This document shows positions 22,904 through 35,135 of a DNA stretch of 64,000 nt, in pieces. Below the pieces are notes generated by a model that saw only the letters and a list, made by a program, of their open reading frames with translations, searched no databases and was not told the DNA's origin. Both the position numbers and the translations under genes were made by a program. This stretch comes from Taxawa tesnikishii (nom. ined.) (lineage: Eukaryota > Ascomycota > Dothideomycetes > Dothideales), in the NCBI GenBank assembly GCA_030247885.1, contig JAPDRO010000002.1, positions 1,178,001-1,242,000 of the forward strand. The letters run 5' to 3'. How positions within the stretch are numbered: the stretch's first letter is position 1; each line of letters starts with the position of its first letter.

Positions 22904-25775
22904 ATGGAGCACACGGCGACAGGCGACGCTTCTGCCTCTGCGCGTTCCAAGCAGAAGTCGGCTTTGCGAACCTCCGCCGCTGACGATTCCCCTTCTTCCA
23001 CACGCATTGCGTATACTTTGACGGCATGCTGTCGGTGTAGACAGGTACACAAGACGCCCATTGTCATGGTATGCTGCCGCAGCAAGAGCTGACCGTGTCA
23101 GAGGAAAACACGCTGCGATCCGAGACTTCCACGCTGCGAACCGTGCGAGCGGACGAACTCGGTTTGCGAGTACTGGGATCCGACCAAAGGGCGGAACATT
23201 AACCGGAACTACGTCGTATGGCTGCAGCACCGGGTGCAAGCACTGGAGGAAGAGCTGGAGAGGACAGAGAACGATGATGGGCAGGAGGATCCTGAGGCCA
23301 TGGTGCGCAACACAGCAGCCGTGAAGCTCGCAGGAGACACGGATGAGACACGGTTTCTGGGACCGTCGAGCGGCACCACCATAACGAGATTGGTGATGCA
23401 GCTGGCGAAGCAGTTCACCGATGCCAAGACGATCAAGGAGATTGTTCCTGAGCACAGAGCGCGCCAGGTCAAGGAGCTGTATGCTGCGGAAGCGCAGAAG
23501 CCCACGTCCAAGGTCTATCCGCTCATCAGTGATGTGGCAGCGTCAGAACTACCGAACAGGAGCTTGACGGACATGTTGGTGCAGTTGTACAACCTGAAAG
23601 GTTCGATGGATTGCGTGATGCTACTTGCAAATCCGACACGCTGACCCAAGGATAGTCCAGACAATGTATCCAGCACTCCATGAGCCTACCTTTGCGAAAG
23701 ACGTTGACATAGTATACGCAGGCGAGGGTAACGCCTATCAGAACTTCATCTTGCGTATGGTCATCGCCGTCAGTCTGCAGAAAATGGATACGCAATTTGC
23801 TGGTCTCGCCGACAGTTTCTACCTTGCCGCCTTACAGTACTTGGAGCCCGTTGTGAAGCCTATGGACTTACAGACACTGCAGGCCTTTGCGCTCATTGCA
23901 GAATATTCTCTATTGACTCCGACAAGGACTGCGATATATTACATTATAGGTCTTGCTGTGCGACTTACCCAGGCTCTTGGTATCAACGAGGAGAAAACCA
24001 TCACACGTGGGAGGGAGGCGCTAAAGCGAATTGTCTGGAGATTGACATGCGAAGGCGAATGTTCTGGTGCATATGGGTAATGGAAGGTGGACTTTCGCAT
24101 TCGCTGGGCCGCCCGCATAGCCTTGCCACCGGACGAGAGCATATTGATGTCGGCTTCTTCGAAACGGTTGCGGATGAGCATATAACTCCAGAAGGCATTG
24201 TACCGGGGCACCTCAACCGACGCTCAAGAAGTGGATTGCTATCCACTTTTTCAAGATGCGACTTCTTCAACACGAAATTAGGAAGACACTATATCTTAAG
24301 AAACGACCAACACCAAAAGACGACCAGGATCCCTGGTTCCACCAGATGCTTGCCAAATGCGAAGCTTGGAGAGATGCGAGCCCGAACAACGACGGTGGGA
24401 CTGGCCTAACCAAAGTTTGGTAAGTTCAACTGTATTTGCTCCCCGTGATCCAAGCTGCGATACAAAGACCGGAAATTGGAAGTGTCGCGGAGGCTCTTTT
24501 TGCATGCTACGAATATTACTGTGCGACCAATCAAGATTCCTGACTTTCGATTGCAGGTTCATTGGCAGATTCAACACCATGGTTGTTTTCATGTTCCGAC
24601 CCTCGCCGCAGATTCCGCGACCGTCTGCCGATGCAGCCGATAAGTGTTTTGAGGCTTGCAAGTACAACATCCATATGACACGAGCCCAACTCGCGCAAGG
24701 CAACGTCGACTTGACTTGGATCTTCACTCAAGCCATTTTCATGGCTATAAATGCAATGCTCTGGTCGTTGTCCTTCTCGGAGGTGAGGAAGAAGAACCCC
24801 AAACAGGAGGTTCAAAAGCATCTGCACACAGCTATAGAATCGATCTCGATTTGCGCCGAAAGATGGCCTGGCGTATCTTCCGCCATAACGCTGTACCACG
24901 ATCTTATTGATGCCATCTTGAAAGCGTACGACAAAGACGGTGATATACCCCTTCCTGGAGACACGCCCTCCGACGCTACGTCTCCCCAAAGCAGCATGCA
25001 CGAAGCTTTTAATCAGTCACGCACAACGAGCCCTGCAGCAGTCTCCTCATCGTCTATCGCCACACCTCCCGACAAGCCTCTCCCGCCCTTTGGTTATTTC
25101 CACCACGCCGGTCGCCGCAGTGTCGAACAGCCGCCTCCCGTTCCCTACCAGTCCGAGGCCACATCATCACCAGGCATTTCTCCTTCAGTGCATCCCAGTC
25201 CAAGCTCATCGATTCGTTCTTCGGTGCGCCAGGTTAGTGCCGAGCCGCAACCAAACGGCTCTGGCAATGCTATGAATTTTGCGTCATATCACCACAACCA
25301 GAGCATCTCATATGATCCACTGTCACATTTTAACCCTTTGCCAACCACGATGCCCGACACCACTCTCCATGGTTGGAACCCTGCATATCTTCCTCCGCAG
25401 GCTGCGCAGCATCCTGGAGTCTTTGGCCGGCACACTGCCGCCACTAATCACACTAGTCCGTTGGCGGTTCTGCCAGCAACCTCTTCGGCTCTGCCATCAA
25501 CGTCAGGGATGCCACTAATGTACGACTTCGCATACAATTCCACAATGCCCGCGGGCCCACTCAACCCACCAACCGCGGACTTCATGTACAACCAGCAATA
25601 CTGGGACGCTGAACCGCAGCAGTATGGTTCTGGACCTGGTTTGACCGAGGAACAGCAGCTAGAGTTGATGCAATCACTCGAAACGAGTGGCATGGAGGAT
25701 ATCCAAACCATGATCAATCATACCGTGGCGCTATTCGGAGCTCCGAATGGTCAGTCTGGGCAACACGGTGGCTGA
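22904..25775 (+). CDS. Zn2Cys6 fungal transcription factor (two apparent one-base losses)
   Basis: This is a DNA-binding regulator with an N-terminal binuclear zinc cluster and a fungal-specific middle domain. Proposed exons are 22904-23044, 23102-23614, 23661-24419 and 24557-25775. The zinc cluster is assembled across intron 1: ACCRCRQ, then RKTRCDPRLPRCEPCERTN. A linker and coiled coil follow (WLQHRVQALEEELERTEND). The middle domain has MYPALHEPTF, YYIIGLAVRLTQALGI and DMRRRMFWCIWVMEGGLS. The Ser/Pro-rich C-terminus is probably an activation region. The frame breaks at G runs 24009-24011 and 24205-24208, where one G each seems to be missing; the conserved text continues across both. The second intron (23615-23660, 46 bases) is the least certain junction. 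The targets are unknown. Confidence 0.85.
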
Positions 25776-27468
25776 GCTTGTCGAGGCAAAGGCATGGACG
25801 TAAGCCATCGCCTTCTACAAGCATCCTTTGCTCGGTCATGTGGCGTGTCGAGTGGGGTTTACCCCTCGCCTGTGGACCAGATCTACGGAATTCACCTGGA
25901 CGCCGAAGATAACGTGGCAAACGTCAACACTGAGACCATACTATCTCGTCCGGCTGGCGAATCTACTCACGCTTCTGCCGCGCAGCCTGCGCTTGCTTCT
26001 GAGCAAGGACAATTGAAAGCTACTTCGTCGGTTCGGCGTTACTACATAATCAGCCGGCACCGCAGGATCAGTGCTGCTGCGCAGCATTGCGCACTCGCCA
26101 TGATGCATTAGAGATGTAACCTACGTTGTTGAGCTTAGAGAGAAGGAACTGAGTGAAATAGGAACGGATGAAGTAGGGAAGAAGGAAGCAGCGAATCGCA
26201 GAAGCGAAAGTGAAATTCGAGAGGAAGATGAGGACATGCAATTCACGCTAGAAGGGAACGTGTCAGAAACCGTGTATTTGGTACTGTATGCATACCGTCA
26301 GCGGCGCAAACAACCAAGCTCAGCAACGTGATTTACGTCAAAGTTAGTGAAAATGATGACAACCAATACGCTAGTGTTCATTGAATTAGTTGTTTACTGT
26401 TGCTACAGTCCACGTTTACGGAGGTGTTCAGCATATTGCGTTTCGAGTGGCCAAATTGTGCAAACGTAAAGATAGATATTGGCAACACGGAAGACCAAAC
26501 CGTGTCAAGGACCGGGATTGGTGGACCGCTACATATTAAGAGCGCATACTCTGCTTGGCAGCACTGTGGTCCACTAAGTCAGAGGCCCTACCAGACCGCT
26601 GAGATTCCGTATGATAGGAGGCTTTGGGATGGAATTGATACAGGACGAGTCGTGATTGCTTGGAGGAACGGAACACGATCTTTGTCGTTGTTATGGAACC
26701 GAGCGGAACGCCGCTATTTATTGAGTATTTGTGGCTGGTGATCTCGAGGCTCAGGCAGATGAGAACCGAACGTGCTGTGTTGCTGTCTTGCATGAGTGGC
26801 GTGACCAGTGTCAAACAGCCGCGATACCGTGTCGGGGACTCCAGACCGCGATCAGGATCAGTCCCAAAAGCGAAACCCGGGGGTCCAACCCTGCTAAATG
26901 CCAGAAAACAGCGCAGCGGTCCGGCTGGCGTACTAGACAATATTTTGCCATACGCTTCGAGGCTGGGTAAGATAAGTCTGGGGCTGATTGCTTGATATGA
27001 GGAGGCTGGGCTTTCTAAACAGGAGGACATTCATATACTCTGCACTCAGGAGGACGGACATGTCTTTGTCTTGAAACCAGATCTGTTGTAAAGCGATGCG
27101 TTGTGGGTAAGACACGGTGCAGTGAGTAGGAACAGTGGCCGGGATGTTTTACTTAGCTTTGGTTCCGGGAAAAGACATGCCTGTTTTGCCAACGACAGTG
27201 AAGCACTGTTCTTTTTTGAATCACTCTGCTCAATCTAAGAAAAGAAAGGCAGGTCATGTGTTTTTGTCATGTCTTTTTCGAGACTCATCCTGGCCGTGTG
27301 AGATGAGGACAGGTGCTGATCCAGCTGCATGTCTGCTATACAACAAGCTTCGATTTTCTGTTCTCAGCCGCACATATGATGGACTTCGCAGGACAAGGAT
27401 TTATGCTGGTTTCAACATCGCTGCCTACTTCCTCTTCGTCTTGTTCAGATGCGCGCTGAGCAGCACGA
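25776..27468. other. Gap between convergent regulator and CMD-like genes
   Basis: This is about 1.7 kb with only chance frames. The repeated phrase AGGAGGACxxxCAT occurs twice near 27020-27060. I found no transposon ends or RNA gene. Confidence 0.45.
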
Positions 27469-28350
27469 TCACACGTTGGCGATTTCGCTTCTCCACCCCC
27501 ATCCCTGAATTGAGTCTTCTGGTAGTCTCTGCATGCCAGCAGCCTCACAAATCTTGATCACCACTTCTCGTACGGCTCTTACCTGTTCCACCGTTGCGCC
27601 ATTGTTCAATGCACCTTTCAGATGACCTATGAGCTGCGGATTGACCTGTTTCTTGTACATCAGCCACCAACCCACTCTTCAACCCTCTCACAGCAACAAG
27701 AGCCTCAACATACGTCCTGCGGTATAAGCCCTGCTATCAACACATGGCTGGTCTCGGCAGCGCTAAGTATCTTCGTGTTGCTCACGATATAGCCATACAC
27801 GAGTCGCGCAATGATCCCCAGGTCTTCCGTGCCGGATTGGTCCATCTGCCGCATGACGCGCTCCGCAACTCGACCGTAGGTTTGATCAAAGAACTTCTGT
27901 CCTCTTTCTAGTATGCTCGACGCCGGCGTGTCGTAGACCTCCTTCCTCCTTTCCGTGGGGCCGTGATCATCTAGCAGATCTGGTGGGGTCGCGGTTTTGA
28001 GGGATAAGAGCGCATTAATGGTCTGACGCAGGCGAAGTGTACATTAGCTACTGAGCATCGTTATGGGAGAAAGTTCGACAAACCTTAGGTATTCCAACTA
28101 CTGCGCTGCTCTTCAACAGCCCTTCGCGCAACTTGCGCACTATCTCCAGCTGCGCTGTGTGCGTCGGTACGCCCTTGTCCAGCGGCAGAACGTCCTGTTC
28201 CAATGCATACTCAAACACTTTTGATATCTCTTCCGGCCGATTGAGGGCGGAGAGTGTGACGCCGGATACGATATACCAACTATGTGAGGGCAAGTGGGGT
28301 TGGCTGCGGATAGCTTCTAACAGCGTGGGGGTGACGATTGCCGGAGGCAT
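27469..28350 (-). CDS. CMD/AhpD-like protein, Pxp2-type
   Basis: This protein of about 250 residues belongs to the carboxymuconolactone decarboxylase/AhpD-like superfamily, in the fungal group that includes the yeast peroxisomal matrix protein Pxp2. Exons are 28350-28084, 28022-27714 and 27645-27469. The first half carries SHSWYIVSGVTLSALNRPEEIS. The middle has FFDQTYGRVAERVMRQM and the last exon NPQLIGHLKGALNNGATVEQ, the helix typical of the family. I see no CxxC redox pair, so AhpD-type peroxidase chemistry is not supported. There is no C-terminal PTS1 (it ends in IANV), and peroxisomal location is only a family guess. The reaction is unknown. It lies just downstream of APA2 on the same strand. 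Confidence 0.8.
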
Positions 28351-28489
28351 TGTAGTCTCAGGGAGGTTTGAGTGTAAACAGAGCGATGCTAGGGCAGAGA
28401 CGAACAGCAGCAATTGGACTCATATCTGTGGGTATCCTCGAGTGATGCTGACAACAAACACACTCTTCCAAATACGCTCCACTTCACGT

Positions 28490-29825
28490 TCAGTGCGCGA
28501 GATGCCGAACGTTTGAGGAAGCCTTGGCACGTATGACGCAGTTCCACATCCGATGTGGCATGTGAACGTTCGCTAATGCAACTGAAGTACAAGCAGAAGA
28601 ACGTTTGCGTCTATAGCTTTTCCAGGTCCACGCTTTGGGTGTGGGAAGGGGAATTCCAATCGTCTCCAGCACCTTGTCAAGTTGCGTAGAATCTCCTCTG
28701 AACAAATTCCACTCCTCCTCCGCCTTCACCATCAACGTGCCGGCAAGAATCGTGCCATTGATCGCTACAGAGCCTACTTGCTTGCCGTTCTCGTCGACAA
28801 GCTCGGCTGCCTCTCGCCTCCTGGGAAATATCGCCATGCCAGAGGTGGTCATGGCGAGATTGTAGCTTATGGGCGAAGAACCGCCTTCACCGGGATGCAG
28901 CTCCAGGTCGCCCTTGCGGAGCGCTATGTATGCTCGCACGGCTGCAGCTGCGGCATCATACAGTCTCTGATACGTTGCTTGCAGCTGTTCTGCGCTCGGA
29001 GTTGCAGGTAGAGGCAGCGCATAGTGTGTGAACGGCATGTTGCGCAGACTCCTCATACCCGACGAGCTCTCTGTATGTCGTCAGCTCTGGCGTAGATGTC
29101 GCACCTGCTCTTCGCCTTACCATCAACAGGAGCATTCTTATTGTCCAGCATCTGGTTGATTAGCGGATCCCATTTGTCGTCTCCGCCTTGATCGCGCTTC
29201 ATCTCGGCCACAGGCAGGAATTGCAGGTGACGATGAGCCTGAGACGCACCGCTGTGCGCTCCGGAGTTGAAGAAGGCAAAAGGCTTGGTGACCTGTTCCG
29301 GCTCGGGATGTCTTTTTCCCATTCTCGAAGGCAGGCATGTGTGGCGGCAAGGTCGTCAGCTTCGAGCATGTGCGTTTGCTCTTTGTTCAACCTGGTCGCC
29401 AGGATGAAGTGCTGGGGGATTACAGGGTACTTGTTCAGAACGAGAATATGCGTAGGATTTGCAGGCGGCAAGTCGGTTACCAACAAGTCCGCTGGAGGAT
29501 TCTCGAAGGGATCCGGCTTCTTGCCTTGGTGTTGTACGTTATCATCGTTAGACTTGGGCTTCTTTGCTAGAGCCGGGCAGTATCGCAGTTGAAACTTCAG
29601 CGGCGATTTAGCATCATGGCATTGCGCTCGGGCTAGTGTGTAGGAGGGGAAGTCTCCGGACAGCAGACCGGTTGAGGTATCGGGTCAGGTTCCACGCACC
29701 GGCTGGTTCCGTGAGTGTAGAATGGAGAGCTCGGTCGATGAGAAGATGAGGGCTTGAGCGGCTTTAGCGGCGGTGAAGCGCGACTTGACCAAAGCCGGCA
29801 GAGCCTCCTCCAATCCGAGGTGCAT
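28490..29825 (-). CDS. APA2: Diadenosine tetraphosphate phosphorylase (ATP adenylyltransferase)
   Basis: Ap4A phosphorylase splits diadenosine tetraphosphate with phosphate to give ADP and ATP. Exons are 29825-29700, 29594-29121 and 29070 to about 28490. The start MHLGLEEALPALVKSRFTAA is typical. The first intron joins NQP to FQLRYCPALAKKPK. PPADLLVTDLPPANPTHILV, LNKYPVIPQHFILAT and the HIT-like nucleophile region GASQAHRHLQFLPV follow, then PFTHYALPLP and SYNLAMT. One base seems to be missing in the T run at 29313-29317 (an A run in the gene), within WEKKRHPEPEQ. The protein should end soon after IGIPLP; the frame as given runs on to 28490, so the C-terminus may hide a further error or a small intron. 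Confidence 0.87.
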
Positions 29826-30233
29826 TGTTCAACGGAGGAATCTGGCTGATGGTGGGTGAACTGGTCTCCGATGCGAATCGCGCTTGTTGCAGTGGACTTG
29901 TCAGTGTTGCGAGCTTCGAAAGGAGCAATGAGATACGAGATGGTCGCTTGCCCATGGCACGTGTCTGGAAGCTTGTTCTCCATTGATGCGCTTGGCAAGC
30001 TTCTCCTCTCTTTCTTCGGTACCTTGCAGATCCTCCACCCGAACAACTTCCATTGGCCTCGTACGAGGCTGAACGACTATATCAACTGCGGTAAGCTCTA
30101 TATGCACGAGGCAAGCACGATGACGGGTAGAATCGAGAAATCTCAGGTACAAAAGTGCCATGCGTCCTGGTCTAAACCATCTCTTCTCTTGTCTCTATTC
30201 CTGTTGCAGTTTGCTCTGGTCACCATAACCATC
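29826..30233. promoter_or_regulatory. Shared upstream region of APA2 and the sphingomyelinase-like gene
   Basis: This is a divergent promoter region of about 0.4 kb. The DNA happens to be open in frame with the + strand gene from 29856, but the signal peptide start at 30234 is the plausible one. A CTGTTGCAG acceptor-like site at 30200-30209 suggests a 5' untranslated intron. Confidence 0.4.
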
Positions 30234-32415
30234 ATGGCGACCTTCCGTAGTCTTGCCTATCTCGTACCAACCTTGCTTGTTTCCTCTGCCACTGCCGCCA
30301 CTAAGAATGTTCCGGGCAAAAGCTCTTTCGTTGCTCCTCCCGGCTTTCCTACTTCTGTCTTCAGCTCGTACTGGGAAAAGCCCGTAGCTACTCAAGAGCC
30401 ACAACCAGCTCTTTATGATCCTATCCTCAACGAAACGTACCCATTGAACCTCACCAACCCAGACACTATCCCTGACAATGATCCTGACCCAATCTACTAC
30501 CCACAGCCAATCGCCAACCTCTCAAGCAGCGCAAAGGAGGCTGTGGTTGCCTCTCTTGTCTCCCAGATCGAAGACATAATCAACGACAACTACATCACCG
30601 GCAACTGCTCCAAATGTCTGGCCGGCCTCAGCGTAGCGAAGTCCGCCGCTCTTCTGGCCCCCGAGCTGGTCCCTGACACCATGGTCAGCTTGTGCAAGCA
30701 GTACCAACTGCACTCTAACAGTACCTGCGAAGAGGACTTCCAGGCCACTACCTTCGGCGCCATCTGGACTCAGATTTTGGCTTTGGCCGACGTCGCCGGA
30801 TTAGATGGCCAGTACATTTGCAGCTCCGCAATCAGCGGTTCTTGTTCCACGCCCAAGACCAGCCCGCTCAACACCACCAGCCTCTTCCCCAAGCCCAAGC
30901 CGGCGAATGCAACAGCGCCAAGAGCGAGTGGCAAGAGAGTCAAGGTCTTGCATCTGAGGTAAAGTTGTTCGTCTATGTCGAAACTCTGGTTCGGTCTCGT
31001 TAACAATTCGCAGTGATTTTCACCTTGACCCTCGGTACTCTGTCGGTGCAGAGGCCAACTGCACCTCTTCTCTGTGCTGTCGTACAAACAACCCAAACAC
31101 GGCACTGTCGGTTGGCCAGATCTCTCTCGCATCACCGTTGTATGGTGCATATAAGTGCGACACTCCTTACGACCTTGGTCTTGCAGCTTTGCAGGCCATT
31201 GCTCCCCTGACAGGTACCAACAAGCAGAACCCCTGGCTTGGACAGTGTATACTGGAGATCTTGTATCCCACGATCCCCAGACCGAGCTCAGCAGGGCTTA
31301 TACCGAGTATGCTGAGCTCTCCATCTACGACATGTTCAAGAAGTATATTACCGGTCCAGTCTTTGCAGTTCTCGGCAACCACGACAGCAACCCTGAAGCA
31401 ATTGACGCACCTCACAGCATGCCAGGTCCTCTCGGGCAACAGATGAGCTGGAACTACGACCACGTTTCACAGATGTGGTTGCATGAAGGTTGGCTAAACA
31501 GCACCGCCGCCGAGCAAGCAGCGTTGCACTACGGCGCCTATTCGATCAAAAACCACTACGGCCTGCGCATCATCACCATCAACACTGACTTCTGGTACAA
31601 GTCAAACTTCCTCAACTTCATCAATGTCTCCAACCCAGACGTGTCCGGCGTGCTCGGCTTCCTTATCTCTGAGCTCCAAGCCGCCGAGGATGCTGGTGAG
31701 CGTGTCTGGGTTCTCGGTAAGAGTTCATTCCACTAGCCGGCAATACGAAGAATCACCCAATAACGGCTATGCAGGTCACGTCCTCTCTGGCTGGGACGGC
31801 AGCAACCCGCTCCCAAACCCAACCAACCTCTTCTACCAGGTCATCGAGCGCTACAGCCCGCACGTTATCGCCAACGTCTTCTTCGGCCATACCCACGAGG
31901 ACCAGTTCATGATCTACTATGCCAACAACGGTACCGCTCAGACGGCTGCGAATGCGCTCACGACCGGTTGGATAGGCCCCAGTATCACGCCGCTCACGAA
32001 CCTCAACTCCGGTTTCCGGTTGTACGAGGTCGACACTGGCAGCTTCGACGTCTACGATGCGTACACTTTCTACTCTGACGTCTCTTCGTTCCCTGAGCTG
32101 AACAGCACGGGACCCACTTTCGAATTCGAGTACAGCACGCGCGCGACTTATGGTCCGGCGGCTAAATGGCCTGCGGACGCACCGCTGAACGCTACGTTCT
32201 GGCACACCGTGACCGAGGCTATGGAGAAGAACATCAGCCTGGTTAGCACTTTCAACACCCTGGAGGGCAAGAGCAGCATCAAGAGTCCGAACTGTACGAG
32301 CGCGGCGTGCGCGGCAGCCAAGATTTGTTACATGCGGAGTGGCAGCGTAGCTCTCGGCCAGCAGTGTGTGCAGGGATATGGCAGTGTGCAGAGTGCGTTT
32401 AGCCCCAAGTCGTAA
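30234..32415 (+). CDS. Secreted acid sphingomyelinase-like phosphodiesterase
   Basis: This is a secreted calcineurin-type metallophosphoesterase of the acid sphingomyelinase family, which cleaves sphingomyelin-like lipids; the fungal substrate is not established. Exons are 30234-30958, 31014-31716 and 31775-32415. Signal peptide MATFRSLAYLVPTLLVSSAT; then a saposin-B-like Cys segment (NCSKCLAGLSVAK...SLCKQY...CEEDF); then the metal motifs DFHLDPRY, TGDLVSHD, GNHD, HVLSGWDGS and GHTHEDQF. Several N-glycosylation sequons are visible. The first intron falls inside the DxH motif (LS then DFHLD). One C appears to be missing in the run at 31230-31233 (NPLAWTVYTGD), which splits the middle exon. Confidence 0.9.
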
Positions 32416-32648
32416 GGACGTGTAGATGATATGGTTGCGGAGGTTTTTGGATACGGAGCGTTGGAACGACCAATATCGTGGTCCCTCTTGGCAGAATGTT
32501 GGATTGTACAGCTTTGGAGACAGAACAGAAGCATAAGCGAGTTCCACGCCACTTGACAGAGTTCATCTGGTATCTTGAATGCTCCTTCTAAGATTCAATG
32601 TCTGCCGCATCATCTTTCAGCCCTTGCATCCTTTTTGGTCCTGTGGTA

Positions 32649-33064
32649 CTACGTCAACATGCCCTTCGTCTCCCATCTCGCCCAGTAAGACCTATGCTCC
32701 CTAGCGTGCTCTGGTCCTGCGACACGGCTTCTCACGTAGTTTCCTACGAGCTCCTTGGTAAGTTCCAGTAGACACTCAAGTGCAGGAAGCGATCCGTAGC
32801 CGCGCGTCTCGAGTAGCACGCGATGTTTGATGGTATCGCTACGAAGGACTGCGGCGTAAGTGTAGTGCGGATCGTTGTAGACGACAAGTTCGAGATTGTC
32901 GCCGTGAGTGGGGTACAACACTCGAACGTTCGCTGAGATAGGTCAGAAGAGGTGTCAGGAAGAGCGTGGAAGAGCGGGCCCTGGGAATTAGGCGGGAGCT
33001 GAGAGGTTGGTAACTTGCCCATGATTTGCCGACGCATTGCAGATATGTCCAAGGAGAGAGACAT
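32649..33064 (-). CDS. Small protein of unknown function with probable GC-AG intron
   Basis: I do not recognise this protein. A two-exon model, 33064-33019 and 32932-32649, gives about 109 residues: MSLSLDISAMRRQIM, then ANVRVLYPTHGDNLELVVYN, PHYTYAAVLR, HRVLLETRGYGSLPALECL and LTKELVGNYVRSR. The text is balanced and non-repetitive, like a real small soluble protein. The intron would start G|GCAAGT, the classic non-canonical GC donor context, and end ATCTCAG after a CTGAC branch point. Reading straight through the site instead gives a frame that loses the YPTHGDNLE segment. No targeting signal or membrane span is visible. Its neighbours (sphingomyelinase-like gene and HUS1) give no hint of function. 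Confidence 0.6.
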
Positions 33065-33470
33065 TCCGAACTGCAACTGGACAAAGCTTCGATAATCCTA
33101 TCAGTAGCGCTTCTGCGTAGCGGTATGAGCATGCCTTGGGGAGTCTTGTTCCGTATGTTGGCTTTCGTGTTGCGCTGTCCACACGGCAGGGTGGCGCTAT
33201 TTTATGAATACCATCGTTTTTGGAATCCCATTTAACGCATGTTTGCTTGCGGCCTGGTTCTGATTGCTTTAAGCAGCGGATAGTGGCTCTTCAATGGGCT
33301 CTAATACCTGGCCAAGAGCATAGCCGGAAAAGTCAGTGGTCAAATGTGGATTCTGAGTGGTCCGATGGATGCTGATTGATGAACAAGAATCTACGGCTGC
33401 TGAATGGCACACCTGAAAACGGAAACATGTGTTGAGCAAGCGCTCGTATCTTCTGATTTGGCTTTTGGTA
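33065..33470. other. Short gap between the small unknown gene and HUS1
   Basis: This holds the upstream region of the small gene and the 3' flank of HUS1. Nothing else is recognisable. Confidence 0.45.
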
Positions 33471-34864
33471 TCAAGCACTGTATGAACTAATATAGTACTG
33501 CGAACGTCAGCGTAGGGTTCGTTTAACACAGAGTATCTGACTCACCGTAAGGACCGATTCCTCATCACCGCCCTCGGCATCGTTGGGCAGATACACGTAG
33601 AGAATCAGTGCATGATCGTCACAGAAACCTGTTCCACGAGTCAGTCCCGCACCAGCTCGTTCAAAATCCCATTTCAGAAGGCTGAACTCACAAGCAATGA
33701 CCCGTCCTCCTAACCTCCCAACCCCGAGCACCTTCCCCCAATCTCTGCCCTCAATCCTAACTGTCGCCCACCCTTCCTCAGACCTACCTTCCGCATCCCC
33801 AAGCATCTTCATCCTCGTACTCGGATGCGTCTCCACGCCCTCATCGCCGCCCTCCACATGGCCCGGGTCGAGCTCAGGGTTCGTCAGTCCTGTCCACGTC
33901 GAGCTGATATTCATTGCATCGGTCCTGAGACCCAGCCTCAAGCATCCATGCATATTAGCACTCAGCTCGAGCTTCGGTACAGCCGCACTGCTGCCACGAA
34001 AACCTGACGAGGTGACTGCGGACTTCGTAGAAGAGAGGGCAAGTCGGGTCAGTCGATCTGAGATTCCTTTCAGCTGAAGCAAGGGCGGCAGCATGATATG
34101 GACATCTGGTTCTCGGACGCGTGGCTCGTGCAGCCCCTGTACGGACGTGGGAGCGAGCACACGGATCGGGATGTCCTGCGTGATGACTGTTTCGCGGTCC
34201 GTCCGTAGACCAAAATCCACACTTTCTTCGCGGGGTTTGCGGTGCTATCAACACGTGGGATGGCGCTTCCGAACCTTCCGGTATCATCTTGCGGGTTGGG
34301 AGCGCCGCCGAAGGCGGAGGATGAGACTGCCGGCGCGGTGGATAGTATGTGCGTGTTGATGGTCAGAGACAGGAGAGGAACACCATCCTTTTAGTCAACC
34401 GGATGGAGGCAGAGGTCGCATTTTGGGCGGATTTGAGAGCGCGGTGTAGCGGTGCTAGGGGCACTTCGAGGTTGATGGTGTTTGATTCGGCGGCAGATTG
34501 GATGGTGTAGGTTTCGAAGATGGTATCCTTGGAAGGCAGCGGTTCAGTTACGAGGCCAACATCAACGCACAGGTACTGGTAAAGAACTACTCACTATGGC
34601 CAAGACACTGATCTAAGTGTTAGCGGGCTATGACATGAGATGATCGGGATCAAACGTACGCCCATACTTGACTCCCCTGCTCAGGGATGATTGTGAAGCG
34701 AACGTCACTGTCATTCAGCCGCAACCACGCCACATGGCCGAGAGACGACAACGATGCAGTAAGCTCTGTTACAGTGTCACTAAAGAGCCCTGCGACGATA
34801 CGTCTTTCATATGTTGCTCACTCGTGAAGACATGAACGTTTTGTATGCCTGCACGGAATCGCAT
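33471..34864 (-). CDS. HUS1: DNA damage checkpoint clamp subunit HUS1 (two apparent one-base losses)
   Basis: HUS1 is one of the three subunits of the 9-1-1 checkpoint clamp loaded at damaged DNA. Six exons fit: 34864-34822, 34765-34660, 34607-34595, 34527-33692, 33628-33546 and 33497-33471. The protein begins MRFRAGIQNVHVFTKLTASL, continues LGHVAWLRLNDSDVRFTIIP, DTIFETYTIQSA, DIPIRVL and VHIMLPPLLQLKGISDRL, and ends in the very typical LYVYLP...ESVLT-YYISSYSA. Exon 3 is only 13 bases long but joins W-A to D-T-I-F in frame. Two one-base losses fit 34389-34392 (LTKKDGVPLL) and 34232-34235 (ANPREESVDFGLR). I recognise the family mainly from the two ends. Confidence 0.87.
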
Positions 34865-35135
34865 GGCTGAGGTGAGTATTCAGCGTGTGTCACCGCAAGA
34901 GCATCTCGAAGCGTGGGTTGCCTTCAAACCCAGCCAAAAGCAGTGTATGTTGAGACTGTCCTCGACTTGTTGCCTCAGGATAGGCATCGAGCATAGATGA
35001 AGGCGTCAGTGACGCGATGCCGACGCCAACTCACGTGACGGCGCAATATGAACAATCACCGAACGTTTTGCATCACCAGTACAACAATGTCTGTATAGCG
35101 TCTCGGTGGGCTACTGGTTACAATTCACAACCGAC
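34865..35135. other. Short gap upstream of HUS1
   Basis: This is the 5' flank of HUS1 and the 3' flank of the permease gene. No feature was seen. Confidence 0.4.

Noticed and set aside
23600-23665. A further base error in the Zn2Cys6 gene between its second and third exons
   Set aside because: The frame change here would need a gain or an intron; a 46-base intron with a CTGAC branch point fits, so I used that, with low certainty.
29633-30046. 137-residue frame on the minus strand upstream of and overlapping APA2
   Set aside because: APA2 exon 1 in another frame (start 29825) explains this DNA and matches the family.
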